The notes below the pieces were generated by a model, which worked only from the letters and a program-made list of their open reading frames with translations, ran no database searches and had not been told where the DNA came from. The position numbers and the translations under genes were made by a program. Source: Nemania diffusa (lineage: Eukaryota; Ascomycota; Sordariomycetes; Xylariales; Xylariaceae). From it: a stretch of DNA of 64,000 nt. Of this stretch, positions 10,915 to 22,309 are shown in pieces (the first letter of the stretch is position 1; each line of letters opens with the position of its first letter). The stretch covers positions 1,691,501 to 1,755,500 of the forward strand of contig JBBPUQ010000010.1 in the NCBI GenBank assembly GCA_038501195.1. Reading direction: 5' to 3'.

Positions 10915-13900
10915 GATCTGATCCCAATACAGCAATAAATAAATATTTTGCTTGCGCCGAAGACTTTAGATGTCATCAGCTCTCCGCTCGGCGCTGCTGT
11001 CTTAGCATACTTCTTTGTTGCCCCAGCAGTAGCCTTTTCCACAAGCAGCAGCCTTTGTTGTTTGCATGGCCAGGTGGAATGTAGAAAGCATAAAAGCCTA
11101 AAGGCTGGCGGGAGAGTTTTAACAGTGGAAAGTTTCCTGAGCTATCTCTTTTGAGTTGCCAGTGGTTGTCCCCGATGTTCTGTGTGTCACGACCACATCA
11201 TCTTGTCAGTGCACAGCCAGTGATTCTGTGCAATACCCCTATAAGTCACCTGGCTACAGCTCCCTCACATGACCATGGCAGCCCCTAAATTTCACGTGTC
11301 ACACATTTGCGCAGGAATGCAAACACGGGTCGGCGTAGTGAAAGGAAAGGAAAGGAAAGAAAAAAAGAAGAATTACATAAATAGGTAATTAGGAGCTGGT
11401 GAGTTCAATTTTGGTCCAGATTTGGGTCTAACAAGGCCCTAAAGAAAGGGTCAGATCCCGGTATAAGTGGAGCTATTACAGAATGCTATAGGTAGCGGTT
11501 CATCACCATCTACCACCAATCAAAGCACCAGAGCACTACGGAATATCTTATGTTTGAGACTCAAAAGCAAGCATTTAATTCATGCATTGAGATACTTTCT
11601 TCCAAACTTGGTATATATCCCTTATCTACTATAACCGATGACTTTTGGGCAATGCCAAGCAAAGCCCATCAAGCCACAGATCCCCTATATACGTAGGCAG
11701 ACACAAGCGCTAGAGCGGGCGTGCTAGGGCACCTAACGAAAAATCATCACACTTGTAGCAGTACTCAAACCAACCGGTCCTGGTCAAGATAGTATCTACA
11801 TTAGGCATACAAGAAAGAAAATCCAGATTTTAAATAGCCCTATCGAAGCTATTGCTAGACACTACCGAAATCATCTGTAAATAAAGCAAGTAGATGTCCA
11901 CAATAGGGCAGTGCAAGCCAATGAAATGATGTCAATACCGTTCAGATAGGATTAAAAAAACTTACGTAGATGGTCATTGTTCAATTTGAGCCCTTTAGCC
12001 TAAGTGAACAACAAAGAACACTCTACTATGTAAATAACTAATAGTAGGTACTTATAATAGCAGTGAAGAATAAAAATACTACCGCGAGAGCTTTAGTCAC
12101 CGCCTTCGGCTCGGTGAATTATTCTAGGTTTCTAAGAGAATTCTACGTAGGTAAGTATTTTAAATGTACAGCGCCCCGGTCAAATCTTAGATCTAGGTAG
12201 CTTAGACTTCTACTAGGTACCTAGTAGTTCCACAAACAGCAATCTTTATTCCTTCTACTCACTGTAGCTTTAAGCGACACTGCGGCCTGCCTACGGAGTG
12301 TAAACTTTTGGGTACACTCCTCCCTAATCTAGGTAATACCTGTTTAGTGCCATAAGATGCCGAACAGTACCTCCTAACCAGAACTCGGTAAACCCCAATC
12401 CTATAAGGTGGTGCATATATAGAATCGTGATACAGCGACGCACAAAACTCATATATGTTTATTGTCTCTAACAGCGTTTATATCTTTGAGCTTGTTTCGC
12501 TAGAAGGGCTTATCTAGTGAAGGCTCCCATAAAGGTAACTGATTCAGGTCTAACTACCAGAGCTGCTTGTGTTTAAAGGTACAAAGGGTACCTAGGTATT
12601 TATTGATACGGTAGACATTCTAAAGAGCTGAAATTCTTGAACCGATAAATGTACCATTGTTTACACCGTTAGGTCGCTATAGGTACGGCATGATCTCAAA
12701 CAAGGTCATACTGGAAGAGAAAATACAACTGTATAATATGGGTTTCATATCTGAAGAAGTATATCTGCATGCCGTATTTAAGCTAAAGTACGAATATGGA
12801 TGTATTAACAAGTTTAAGAGTATACAATAAAGTGACGAGGCCAAGGATTATTTTTCATACAATGATGTATAGAATTGGAGAAAATTTCTGTCAGTGGATT
12901 TAGTTTTATTCCTGTATCTTATAAAATAATGGACTAGGTACTTGAGGCAGGTGACAAAGCGTGAGATGATGATTGCGACCGAACTCGAAAATCGCATGGC
13001 ACTCTTATCACCTAGTGGTAGTCGGGGAGTGGAACATGAGAATAGAGAGCGTGCTATTACTCTGAGGTATACACTTAGATGAAACTCAACATTAGATTAG
13101 CACCAAGCAACACAGCAGAGAACCGGAATGAAAGAACGTACCACGATTAGTGAGACTCCTCCGTACACATCTTTACATTCTTCCAATGATTTCTCAGAGA
13201 TGTTTATGGTAAGGCCTCAGTGCTCCACGATGGGGGAAGGAGGTTATAGTATCACGTAACTGAAGAATATGTAGGCCGGGCCATGCTTTCTACTTCCTTT
13301 ATGAGTAGTAACATATCCCAATAGCTTAGTTAAACTCTATGATACAAACATATCTCCTTAGGTACTCAGATACCTGTAGGGCATGTTTCATATGCTACTA
13401 ATAGAATATATAAAATCTACAAATACTTACAACTAGAGGGTTCTCTCGGCTGAATCGAGGATAAAATTTGATACGGCGATAAGAGAATATATCCCATATG
13501 ACAATTCTAGTATATTGTCAGCTGTGTTATCATTACTCTAATTGTAAAGCATGGCTCTTATGTTGTATGGGGCCTGCCGCCTTCTGTTCGCGAATACAAT
13601 GATGAAGTAGCAGACCGTAGTATTAATATTGAAGAGAATTATCGAATGAACTATCTGAATTGCTCAGCATGGAAGAGCTGTGGACGTGCGCTCTTATCGT
13701 TGAAGTCTACAAGGCTTTGAGATAGCTTTGCACTTAGGATAATGAGATATCGACACGACTGTATCGACTACATCTACTAGTATTTGATTTCGCACAGTGA
13801 TTTTCGCTCTTGAAGAGTTGAGGACTCGTGTCATGGGATTTGCTCTCACTCACATTGCATGGCATCAGCGTTCCGAGCTTTCCACAGCCATGGCGATCAT

Positions 13901-15399
13901 CGGTTTCCATTACGTTAAATGATTATCAGATTGTTACACGCCCCACGACAACATATTATACAATCAGCTGAAGATTTCGAACTGCCTATTCCCATATTAT
14001 GTGTTGCAGGGGTAGCGTCATAGTATCAAATCTGGCAATGCTCTATGACAGTACCTGCATGAAGATAGAAACTGGTGCCTCCCACAACCTCATTCAGCAA
14101 TCAACATCGCTGCTAATTTCTCGGTCGTATGGGACGAGGAGACTAGTTTAAAAGGTCGTTAGAAGTGACAAGCGTAAATACGTTATCACTTAAACTCATA
14201 GTCATATATAACTTTCAAGGGGAACTTGTATTATACATCAAGCCTCTATATAAGTCTACCTCCCTCATCCGTGAGCACAGGGGGAGTATGGCTTATGTCA
14301 GATAACCCAATATATGCAAGCCTATGCCGTCTCCCCGTAATCAATCCTATGGCTATTATTGCCGTCGGCAAAGATCTGCCTTGGCAAAAGATCCTAAAGA
14401 TCATATGTTGTCATCTGCGCCATCTGCTGTTGCCATCCGGGTCTAAGACGGATTATGAAGTACGTCAACCTTCAACGCCACTCCCTATGCTAACACCTAT
14501 TGCCTATTGCTGATGAGTTCCATCCGCTAGACCCCGCGTATAAGCCTCCTAAAAGCTTAATCATACTCCATGCAAGTAAGCTGACATTGTTCTTCAAGTT
14601 TGGCTTGACCGTAGGTCTTTACGCGAGCTCATAGCCTTCTCACTATATGCAAAATAAGGAGACATAAACAACTCATTCCTACAAGACCGAATGAAGGGTC
14701 ATTCTGTGTGTGATAATTTCTGTCGGCATTCAAATCATTAGGGAAGATTAATGTTTAAGATTGAGAGGAAGAAGAGGGGAGGAGAAGGGAAGTAAAGCAT
14801 CGGGTTATGCGTATTGCTTTAGAAAGGGGGATTTGAGGTTGGTGCGGTAGTTCTATAAGCCACGAGGTTTTTGTAAATAGTCCTATTGGCCGCAGAAATC
14901 TGATATCCCAAAGAAAGTAAACGCGGGGTTTGCTCAGCCGATACAGCATACGCTGTAATACCGTCACACGAATGGGAAAATCAGGAGATAGTAGTCATAT
15001 GCTTCCTCGAAGTGCACGTCAAGAGAGATTATTCCCATTGAATGCGGAAGCAGCGGAATGTATGCTATTACCACAGCTTACAAACCTCACCGTCTTTGTG
15101 TCGACGAAGGACGTCGACCAGCGTTCGGTCAACGCTCGGACGATCTTGAGGGCTGAGTTTGGGTGTGTACAGGCTTAAGCTGGCGTCAGTCCTGCGACGT
15201 GCTTCACCGGGGACTCGATGGTAGAGGATATTCTCGGCAATAGCAAGGGGGAAATAGATCACGAGCACGCCTCGCCCCGACAGTATTCCACGCACCCCCG
15301 AAGGTCGCTCACCCTGAGAAGCTTGGGGACTACCTCGTCGCTAGCGAACCGAGAGCAACATGATGGCAGGCCAAACGAAAAGCAGCGTGCTGGAACGGG
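10915..15399. other. AT-rich gene desert, almost ORF-free
   Basis: About 4.5 kb with no supported gene. Between about 11155 and 14225 no frame on either strand stays open for 60 codons, which shows a high density of TAA/TAG/TGA in all frames. It contains a polypurine run (GGAAA repeats, about 11340-11372) and scattered TAGGTA/GGTACC words (for example 12190-12225 and 12585-12600). ORFs at 14226..14513, 14755..14967 and 14930..15178 lack conserved features. This may be decayed repeat DNA altered by RIP-like mutation, or simply AT-rich intergenic DNA; I recognise no transposase or reverse-transcriptase remnant. Confidence 0.55.
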
Positions 15400-15407
15400 T
15401 ATATAAG
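15400..15407 (+). promoter_or_regulatory. TATA box of the secreted-protein gene
   Basis: TATATAAG about 103 nt upstream of the ATG at 15509. The leader between them is C/A-rich and ends in ACAACGAAA before the ATG, a typical strong fungal start context. This fits a well-expressed or inducible small secreted protein. Confidence 0.6.
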
Positions 15408-15508
15408 GACGGCGCCATCCCATCGAACTCTGTCTTCATCCCAAGCATCTCTCATCAAGCTCAGCAGTCTACCTACCAGACAACCTCACCGATCAAACAA
15501 CAACGAAA

Positions 15509-15923
15509 ATGCAGTTCACCACCGTCACCGCCATCTTCGGCATGCTCCTAGCCGCTGCCCCGGCCCTCGCCAACCCGGTCGAGAAGGTCGAGGCGCGCCA
15601 GTCGCCCGTCGGCACCTGCGGCTCGCAGTTCGGCGCGCCCATCACGGCCTTCCCCATCGGCGAGGCCTGCAGCGGCGACGGCTTTGCCTGCGACCCGTCC
15701 TGCACGGACATCGTAAGGCCCTCCCCATATCCCATCCCACCCCATACTTGTCCTCCCCGGGAGTCTAATGGTGGAAGAGACGGGACCCTAAGTGTCTAGA
15801 GGGTTCGCTGGCTAACACCTGCTTGCAAAGATCCAATGCGCCAATGGCGTCTTCGTCGTCATCGCGTCCTGCGGCAGCGACATCTGCGCCGGTAACCACA
15901 ACGGCGGCGCCGTCTGCGGCTAA
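15509..15923 (+). CDS. Small secreted eight-cysteine protein
   Basis: Two exons, 15509..15712 and 15831..15923 (phase-0 intron GTAAGG...AAAG), give 98 aa. Residues 1-21 are a clear signal peptide (AIFGMLLAAAPALA, cut before NPVEK). A short spacer (NPVEKVEAR) precedes a mature domain of about 68 aa with eight cysteines at 37, 54, 61, 65, 71, 82, 87 and 97, spaced as expected for four disulphides, rich in Gly and ending in CG. The intron falls between Cys65 and Cys71. A second intron, 15927..15979, with a CTAAC branch point, lies just after the stop in the 3' UTR. The protein is probably extracellular; it could be an effector-like, antimicrobial or wall-associated protein, but nothing in the sequence decides this. 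Confidence 0.85.
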
Positions 15924-16712
15924 ACGGTGAGTTTGCTAGACTCTATTAATGCAACGAAGTGACTAACGACGTGAAACAGCTTTAAGGGGCTTTTGTCTCC
16001 CTCCCCGCTGGCCATCTCGAGTCTGATGTGTCGACCTATGAGAAAGGGGGATTGGGGACTGACGGAATAGCCATGGAGGGCTAAGAAAAACCGGAAAGAG
16101 TTGCTAAGTAACGTCCTCGTGAGGTTGCCGTCATATTCCTACTATCAAGGGAGCGCAAAAGGGGGTATGATCAGAAATCTCATGTAGCTAGATAGTTGCT
16201 TACAGTTCTCAATGACAATTCTTACCGGCGCTTCGAAGTCTCTTGGTCGTGAATCGCAATTGAGTCGCTACTTTTAGTTTAACTTTCTTTTTTGTCTGTT
16301 ACCTATCTCGTATGAGTAAGCTTGAGTTTAGCATATCAGTAACAAGGGCGGAGGCAGAGTTGATGAGATGCTGGAAGGTGATAGATAAAAAGCGTAAATT
16401 TATGAAGGAATGGCTTGTAGGTTTAGAAACCTGCTTAGTTATTTATGGTTCATCAACTAATCATAGATAGGAGTATCACTAGATACGCGGTATAGGTGAA
16501 CTGAAAAACACAAGTCTAATTTGAAGATGCTAGCGAGCCAGTAAGCCAATTTTCAGAGTTCTGCACATTGCGCGAAGTCGTCTTCGTTGATATAACATGC
16601 ATGTACAAAATATATGTACGCTCTATTCATCGCTAGTCAGCTTATAAACTTTGGAGGTAGTTACCATTATGATCATTATTACATTCAGCCCGTGTCTATA
16701 TCCAAAATCGCC
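15924..16712. other. Convergent 3' region with a 3'-UTR intron
   Basis: Begins with the probable 3'-UTR intron (15927..15979, GTGAGT...ACAG) of the secreted-protein gene. The remainder is AT-rich 3' sequence between convergent genes; ORFs at 16614 and 16651 are antisense to or outside the RNase T2 reading frame. Confidence 0.5.
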
Positions 16713-17980
16713 TTACTTCCTCCTCCTATCCCTCTTGGGCAGATATCTAACCTGCGCCGGACAATTGCTATGGTCGCCCTTAAAGCTGTCCCGTGCTGGG
16801 ACGAGCTGGCCACTCTGCAGACTGCCTTTCACGAACCACACATACCAAGCTTCGTGTAGCACGCCGCGTCTAGAGCACTTGAGTATAACACGGCTGCCGC
16901 TAAATTCTTCGAGGGCAGCCTCGACATCGGCTAGCGCATATGTTTTGGAAGGGTGGGGTTCGATCCCAACCCGTTCCAGCGCGCGGTATGTGTCCAACAT
17001 CTGGAAGAGTCCGAAGGCACGGACAAAGTAGTCGACTACTTCTACGCCTGGGGTATAGGCTTCGCCGTAGCACGACGGCGCGAGTGTGTTGATACACGTG
17101 CCGTGCTTATTGTATTCATGCGCCCAGAGGTGCTCATTTGTGCCACTGTTCTTGATTAGTAGGGATAATCTAGATCGTTTGTTGCATTCCTTCTCCCTTC
17201 CGCTGTATCTCGCTTCTTTCTCCAAGCCATTATGGGCTTCCTAGAAAGCCCCACGACGACGTAGTGCTAGGCATAACGAGATAGGACTTTGGTAGGGGAA
17301 ATATTGATAGACTTACTAGCTGGCAATCCAATACCGGTTCATAGATTCTACAAGCTCGCTTTGGTCATAATGTTCCAACACGTCTGTGATGTTGTTAAAC
17401 GTGGGCGTCATGCCGCAGAATTGGTCATATGAGCCGTCGCAAAGATCGGGCCTGTTCTCGCAACGTCAGCACTTGATTATTACCCCTTTTTTTCGCCTAG
17501 TTCCGGTTCCAATTGCGTCCAATAATGCAACGGCCCTGACTTATTCCGAAATTGAACGTATAGAAGAGTATGGCAAACCTACCAAAGTCCGTGTAGAGTC
17601 CAATCCTCTTCGCCCCCACCAACATGTACTTCCTCGTCCCAAAACTGCGTAAGCAGCAGTCGGCCACCGGGGTGAATAAAGCAACACGAGTCTGTGGCCG
17701 ACTGATTATTGCAACTTATAGGCCCATCGAGCGGGCACGAAGGCGCGCTGAGGAAGGGATCATATGGCGTTATGCCGTCGAGGATGGGTTGTTCGTCATA
17801 GTCTGTTTCGTATGGCAGGTTCGCGGCCGGCGGCTGGGAGGAGGAGCTCGAGTGACTCGGATCGAATACGGATGAGAGCGAGTTGGGGATATTGTTAGAA
17901 ATACTGCCGAGAAGTGGCACTTGTGAAACGAAGTTGTTCGCGTAAGTGAGGAGTGAGCGCAAAGATATCGTCGGTGCCAT
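16713..17980 (-). CDS. Ribonuclease T2 family protein
   Basis: Endoribonuclease that cleaves RNA through 2',3'-cyclic phosphates. Three exons, complement(16713..17145, 17317..17451, 17583..17980), with phases agreeing at both junctions, give 321 aa. Both catalytic signatures are present: CAS I as [20 protein letters not shown], rebuilt across intron 1, and CAS II as LWAHEYNKHGTC, rebuilt across intron 2, each with its catalytic His. Conserved Cys residues (SCPLDGPISC, CCFIHPGG) precede CAS I. The N-terminus (MAPTISLRSLLTYANNF) has no convincing hydrophobic core, so secretion is doubtful, unlike classic extracellular RNase T2. Intron 2, at 171 nt, is longer than usual here. Confidence 0.9.
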
Positions 17981-18727
17981 GGTGTGTCGTCACGTTGCTC
18001 GTGTTGCGATTTAGCTAGGGTTATTAGAAATATTCAGGTGCTTGATCTTGAAGCGAAGATCTAGTGGTCGCCTATATAGAGCTTCATCTCTATGCGGTGT
18101 TTAGCAAGGAGGAAAGGTAAGCTTGATAATCAATAAAGCTTGAGCTAACGTGATCTTGTGCTGATGGTGCCTAGAAGCATGGGAAGCAGTTGAGCAGCTG
18201 ATCTGCTTTCAGCATGTAGATAGATAGATAGCTACCTACCCACCTAGCTTCACTGGGTCCAGCATGTGACGTCGTTTCACTCGGCGGAGGGTCCAGTATA
18301 TGTGGGGAAATTCTTAGGTAGTACAGAGTAGGTACCTACATAAGGAACCTAGCGGCTGTTAGGTACAGCTCTAGGTACCTATATGAATCTGCCTTACATC
18401 AAGATTAGGTGAGTTTAAATACCTAACAGGTGACTTTCAATCCTTCCTCTAGCTACCGAAAATATGAATTTTCTGGTTCTTCTTGTCAATACCAGGTTTC
18501 AGCTCAAGTATACTGGGTTCTAAACGCACTATCATCCCGCAGTTATGAGGTTATCGCAAGACAGAACCAAGATAGAGAGAAGACGACACGAGACTAGAGC
18601 ATAGCGAGTAAGGATGAAAGGGGTATTTTGTATTATTATTTCCACGTATATGCGTTATTATATTATGAGCCTTTCCGGCCTATATTCCCAAGCCCCTGCT
18701 CAGCTCGCGAGGTATTCCTTATTACAC
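17981..18727. promoter_or_regulatory. Promoter region of the RNase T2 gene with TAGGTA cluster
   Basis: Lies upstream of RNase T2 and downstream of the four-TM gene. From about 18220 to 18385 it has a dense group of ACCTACC, TAGGTACC and CTAGGTACCTA words. A TGACGTCG half-CRE-like word lies near 18267. No ORF with support. Confidence 0.45.
18315..18382. repeat. TAGGTACCTA palindrome cluster
   Basis: Within 70 nt there are TTAGGTAG, AGTAGGTACCTACA, TTAGGTACAG and CTAGGTACCTA. These are overlapping palindromes of the same family found in other intergenic regions of this window. Confidence 0.6.
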
Positions 18728-19854
18728 CTACCTCGGAAAGGCCCCAATCAAGACCTTCTGGTTCCGGGCGTCCTCGGGGTGGATGTCAGACTCCAGGAGC
18801 TCCGGCACCGTGGGTATGGGGAAATTGTATTTGTACGCGAAGTCCCGCTCGTCTGGCGCGGACCGCGGCCGCTGCGGCTTTGTTACTGCCGACGGCGGCC
18901 CGCTGTGTGCCGTCTGCGTCATCGTCGACGGCGCTGCCGACGTGGATAGCGCCTTCAACACCGTGTGCGAGCTTATCCGGTCCAGGTCTTGCACCGCTCG
19001 GAACGCGGATAGGGGGACCTCTTGCGGGTTCCGGCCTTGCTGCTGGATGGCGAACACCAGCTGCTGTACTCGGCGGTCCTTTTTCCGCCTGTCCACTTCG
19101 ACGCACGCCCGCACGAAGAATACGAAGCGTAGGAGCCTGTGGTCTAGTTCATTAGTTCATGCGAGACATTGTATAGCCAGTATCAAGGTATCACGTAGTA
19201 AAGCCCTGCAAAAAGATGCGAGGGAGACTATGAGGGGCGCCGGTTTGAGTGAGGGCCAGGGAAACTTACGCTAAAAGGCTGAGGAAGCTGAACTGAGTGA
19301 GTGCCACCTGAACCCAAGGGTATAGATCTCTTTCCTTTAGCACCCAGTCAGGTGCACTAAGCTCGCCCCAGTTGGCCTTAAGTGCTTGCAGTAAGATCGT
19401 AGTGATGCTACCTAGCCACAAAACAAGCTCGACGGCAACATGGGCTCCAGGATGGACGCCCTTCGCAGTGCTCCCCTGTACGATGATAACGACGAACTCG
19501 ATCACGTCCCATAATATGAACCCCGACAGCTATAGTTATCGCCATAGTCAGCATCAGTATAGAGATATCGGGATGAAAATCAGAAGAAGGTTGATACTGC
19601 GAGAATATCGGCAAGGTAGAGTGGTGTAAACGCGGCGTAAAACTCACCACCGGGTAGGCAACCGCTGGCCAGTAATCCAGGGCGTTACTGGCAGTCTGAA
19701 TAGCAATGAGCTCGGCTACGTCGATGAGGCTTAACGTCAAGCATATGCTCCGCAAGACGACTTTGATGACATTCCATTTTCTCTGATTTCCCACAATGGG
19801 CAAGTCTGGTAACTTTTCGTGGTCCACTCCTTTCTTTCTCGCGATATTATCCAT
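18728..19854 (-). CDS. Four-TM membrane protein (MARVEL-like topology)
   Basis: Three exons, complement(18728..19136, 19270..19529, 19648..19854), phases 0 and 2, give 291 aa. Four hydrophobic helices: VVLRSICLTLSLIDVAELIA (exon 1), LSGFILWDVIEFVVIIVQ and HVAVELVLWLGSITTILLQ (exon 2), and VALTQFSFLSLLALLRFVFF, rebuilt across the second junction. A cytosolic-type basic stretch (DRRKKDRRVQQL) follows, then a Ser/Thr/Pro-rich tail. Fungal four-TM proteins of this size often have a MARVEL-like fold, but I see no defining motif, so only the topology is supported. Both N- and C-termini are predicted cytosolic. Confidence 0.8.
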
Positions 19855-21421
19855 GATGCATCCGTGTAGAAGGCCGAGTAATTATTAATTGTCGGGAGGT
19901 TTTGTAATGAGGGGCCCGTCGGTTTGGATAGCTTCGCCTCAGGACAATCGGTAACCTGAACTTTTGTTTCGTGAAAACGAATTCGGACTTTCAGGTCTTC
20001 GAGTTCATTCGGTGTTTCGTTTCAGCGCGCCGTCTTCACGGCTCATCGGCTTGGACAGTCTCCCGTTCAAAATATCTCCAGCAAGCCAATATCCAATCTG
20101 AGTCGACCCAACCTCCTCAGCTTCACAATCGGGTTCGTCGCGGCCTCGTCGGATCGATGATTTCTATTGTCCTCGATGATCGCGTCTAAATAGCGCTGTT
20201 GGAGTCGAACTGCGGCCTGGCCCGTTGACGGTTTTAAGATCGCCTGTTTAGACCATGTGGTGTGTATTTTCGTCGAAACGGTTAACAAGACGAGGAAGAC
20301 GGAGGCCTTGGCCATCGACTACCCTCCATAGATACTTAGTAAGATGTACTAACTAAGCAGGTCTGGGAAGGGATTAATATTAGCCAGGACTTCATGCGCT
20401 ATACCCAGTAGGAAGGATCCTACTTATCGGGCTATGGTCGAGATGTTTGGGTCACATTTTGAGCAGGGGTTGTTGATCTTGACATATCACCCAGGTATTT
20501 GGTATTTACCAGGTCATCGAGTTATTTTCACTGGAATTTCCCATTTATCTATCCATACGCATCTTAATCTTCTCAGCAGCGTCCTCACTCAGGAGCCCGT
20601 ATAGCCACGGTAGTTGATCAATAAAACGGGCTGCAATCCAATTACTTGGTATGTTTTACGTCGATAATTTGAACCACAGAGTGACCAGCAGCGGATATTT
20701 ACAGTGCTGTAGCTGCGCGGGAGTAGAGGCGCAGGCGTTTAGCTCGCACACTAGTCAATGTGATCTAAGCTCATCCCGGCAATGCAATTTGATATGATGT
20801 TGCCGCTCTGCCGATTCGTGTGGAGTCAAGTTGACTGGGAATAGCATAATCTTATATACTACTTAGGTACTTAAGTCGATTAGAGTTTAAGACCTTTTAT
20901 CACAATATCACCTTGTTGGATGACCAAATCATGAACACCTTCCCCTCTCGTAATGTAGCAGGCGCATATGTTAACAGTTAAAAGGAATATCAGCGGTAAA
21001 TGCGTGTATAGATGAAGCATCGGAGAAAAAGGAGAATCAAGGTTAGGGCTGATCAGCGCTAACCCCCATCCCCTCCCATTAGAGGGGCTCATATCTTATA
21101 TAGAGACATACAGCAGCAAATAGTGATTGTTGTGTACAGGGAGAATGATACTAGTCACTGTAAAAGCATCGCAAGCGGTTTTGCATAGCATTGCAAATGA
21201 AATCATTTAGTCAAGACAGAAAACTACAGTCTAGCGACTATCCATCGAATCTAGAGAACAAGTGAGTGAGGCCGAAAGCAAGCATACCTTGTAGTAGGCC
21301 ATCTAGGGTATCAAAATGCTTGGTACCAATGTCCCAACACCAGCCGCCTGAACTCGACACCGAAACGCCAAACCATGCGAAGGTTACCCAATCTGAAAGT
21401 GAAACAAGAAGTCTATACCGT
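19855..21421. other. Intergenic region, one doubtful short ORF
   Basis: About 1.6 kb between two minus-strand genes. Apart from the 82-aa ORF at 20067..20315 nothing looks coding. The part from 20340 to 21420 is AT-rich with ordinary stop density. Confidence 0.5.
20067..20315 (-). CDS. Doubtful 82-aa ORF with signal-like N-terminus
   Basis: ATG-started ORF whose N-terminus MAKASVFLVLLTVSTK resembles a short signal peptide, followed by a basic, Arg-rich, cysteine-free chain (KLRRLGRLRLDIGLLEIF at the end). No family is recognised and there is no intron evidence. Random occurrence is likely at this length; I list it because of the hydrophobic start and its isolation in a 1.5-kb gap. Confidence 0.2.
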   Translation of the reverse strand: MAKASVFLVLLTVSTKIHTTWSKQAILKPSTGQAAVRLQQRYLDAIIEDNRNHRSDEAATNPIVKLRRLGRLRLDIGLLEIF

Positions 21422-22309
21422 CTATACCACTTCCCAATCCATCGCCTCGACCATGAATTCCCAGTCGTCTGAATCCGTAGTCCAGTCGGCAGTGCTCACG
21501 GGCTGGTTCTGGTCGACGCCCGGATTCCGCTGGCGCACGAAGTGTTCGGCCACGAAGTACGCCTGCTCGAGCGCCAGCAAGATGGTCTGCAAGATTTCCT
21601 TAAGGTTGTAGGCCTCCAGCGGCGCGGGCATGTATCGCCCGGGGTCGACATCGTCGGCGTTCTTCCACCGATTCCTCAGGTCCTTCGCGCGTGCGAGCTG
21701 CCTGCGCACCTCCAGTCGCCCCAACGTCTCGTGGAGCGGGTTCATAGGATCATGGAGCGCTAGTAGCACGTTCTCGTGATACCGATGTTGCTGGGAACGA
21801 TCGCGGAAGACGCCTGGGCTGTCCTCGGGGGCAGCGCCGACGCCGTAACCGTTGCCGTTGGCATCTGCTTGAGCGTATATGACGATACCGTACACGCCCA
21901 TCAGGTGGACGAGGGCGCGCTCGATCAGCATGTAGAACTCGTGGAAATCGAGCTTGAAATGGATCTCATTGGCGTCGATTTCCTGCTGTGGCTTGCCGAC
22001 CCGATCCAAGGCGGTACCGTAGCCAATTTCTAGAAATGGGATTTTCCATTTCAAGCGGGCTACAATCTTTAGGAATCGTGATAATTGCTGCTCGGGCGAC
22101 GAAGGTTTTTCATTGCGAGAAGCTGTACTGGAGGATGTATTGGCGAGGGATCGCGGTGTTAGGGAAGATGACGAAGAGCCGTTGACGCCGATGCCAGTAG
22201 CAACGCCAGCACCAGCTATGGGGGTAGGAGGGGTTGGAGGAGGACGAGGCCAAGACGCTACAGGTGGGAAATTTGAAGCCCAGCGAGATGCTGACAGCCC
22301 TTTAACCAT
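21422..22309 (-). CDS. Fungal hypothetical protein, 295 aa
   Basis: Single exon with an in-frame stop just upstream of the ATG, so the start is well bounded. The N-terminal 75 residues are Pro/Gly/Ser-rich and low complexity. The rest is a compact domain: QQLSRFLKIVARLKWKIPF, then EIHFKLDFHEFYMLIERALV, LMGVYGIVIYAQ, and a C-terminal helix NLKEILQTILLALEQAYFVA. The mixture of Trp, Tyr and helical hydrophobics indicates a folded, probably conserved domain. I do not recognise the family and see no catalytic signature, signal peptide or TM segment. The acidic C-terminus (SDDWEFMVEAMDWE) could be an interaction motif. Confidence 0.75.
   Translation of the reverse strand: MVKGLSASRWASNFPPVASWPRPPPTPPTPIAGAGVATGIGVNGSSSSSLTPRSLANTSSSTASRNEKPSSPEQQLSRFLKIVARLKWKIPFLEIGYGTALDRVGKPQQEIDANEIHFKLDFHEFYMLIERALVHLMGVYGIVIYAQADANGNGYGVGAAPEDSPGVFRDRSQQHRYHENVLLALHDPMNPLHETLGRLEVRRQLARAKDLRNRWKNADDVDPGRYMPAPLEAYNLKEILQTILLALEQAYFVAEHFVRQRNPGVDQNQPVSTADWTTDSDDWEFMVEAMDWEVV

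Noticed and set aside
16955..16985. GGTTCGATCCC-like tRNA B box
   Set aside because: It lies inside the RNase T2 coding exon and no tRNA cloverleaf forms around it.
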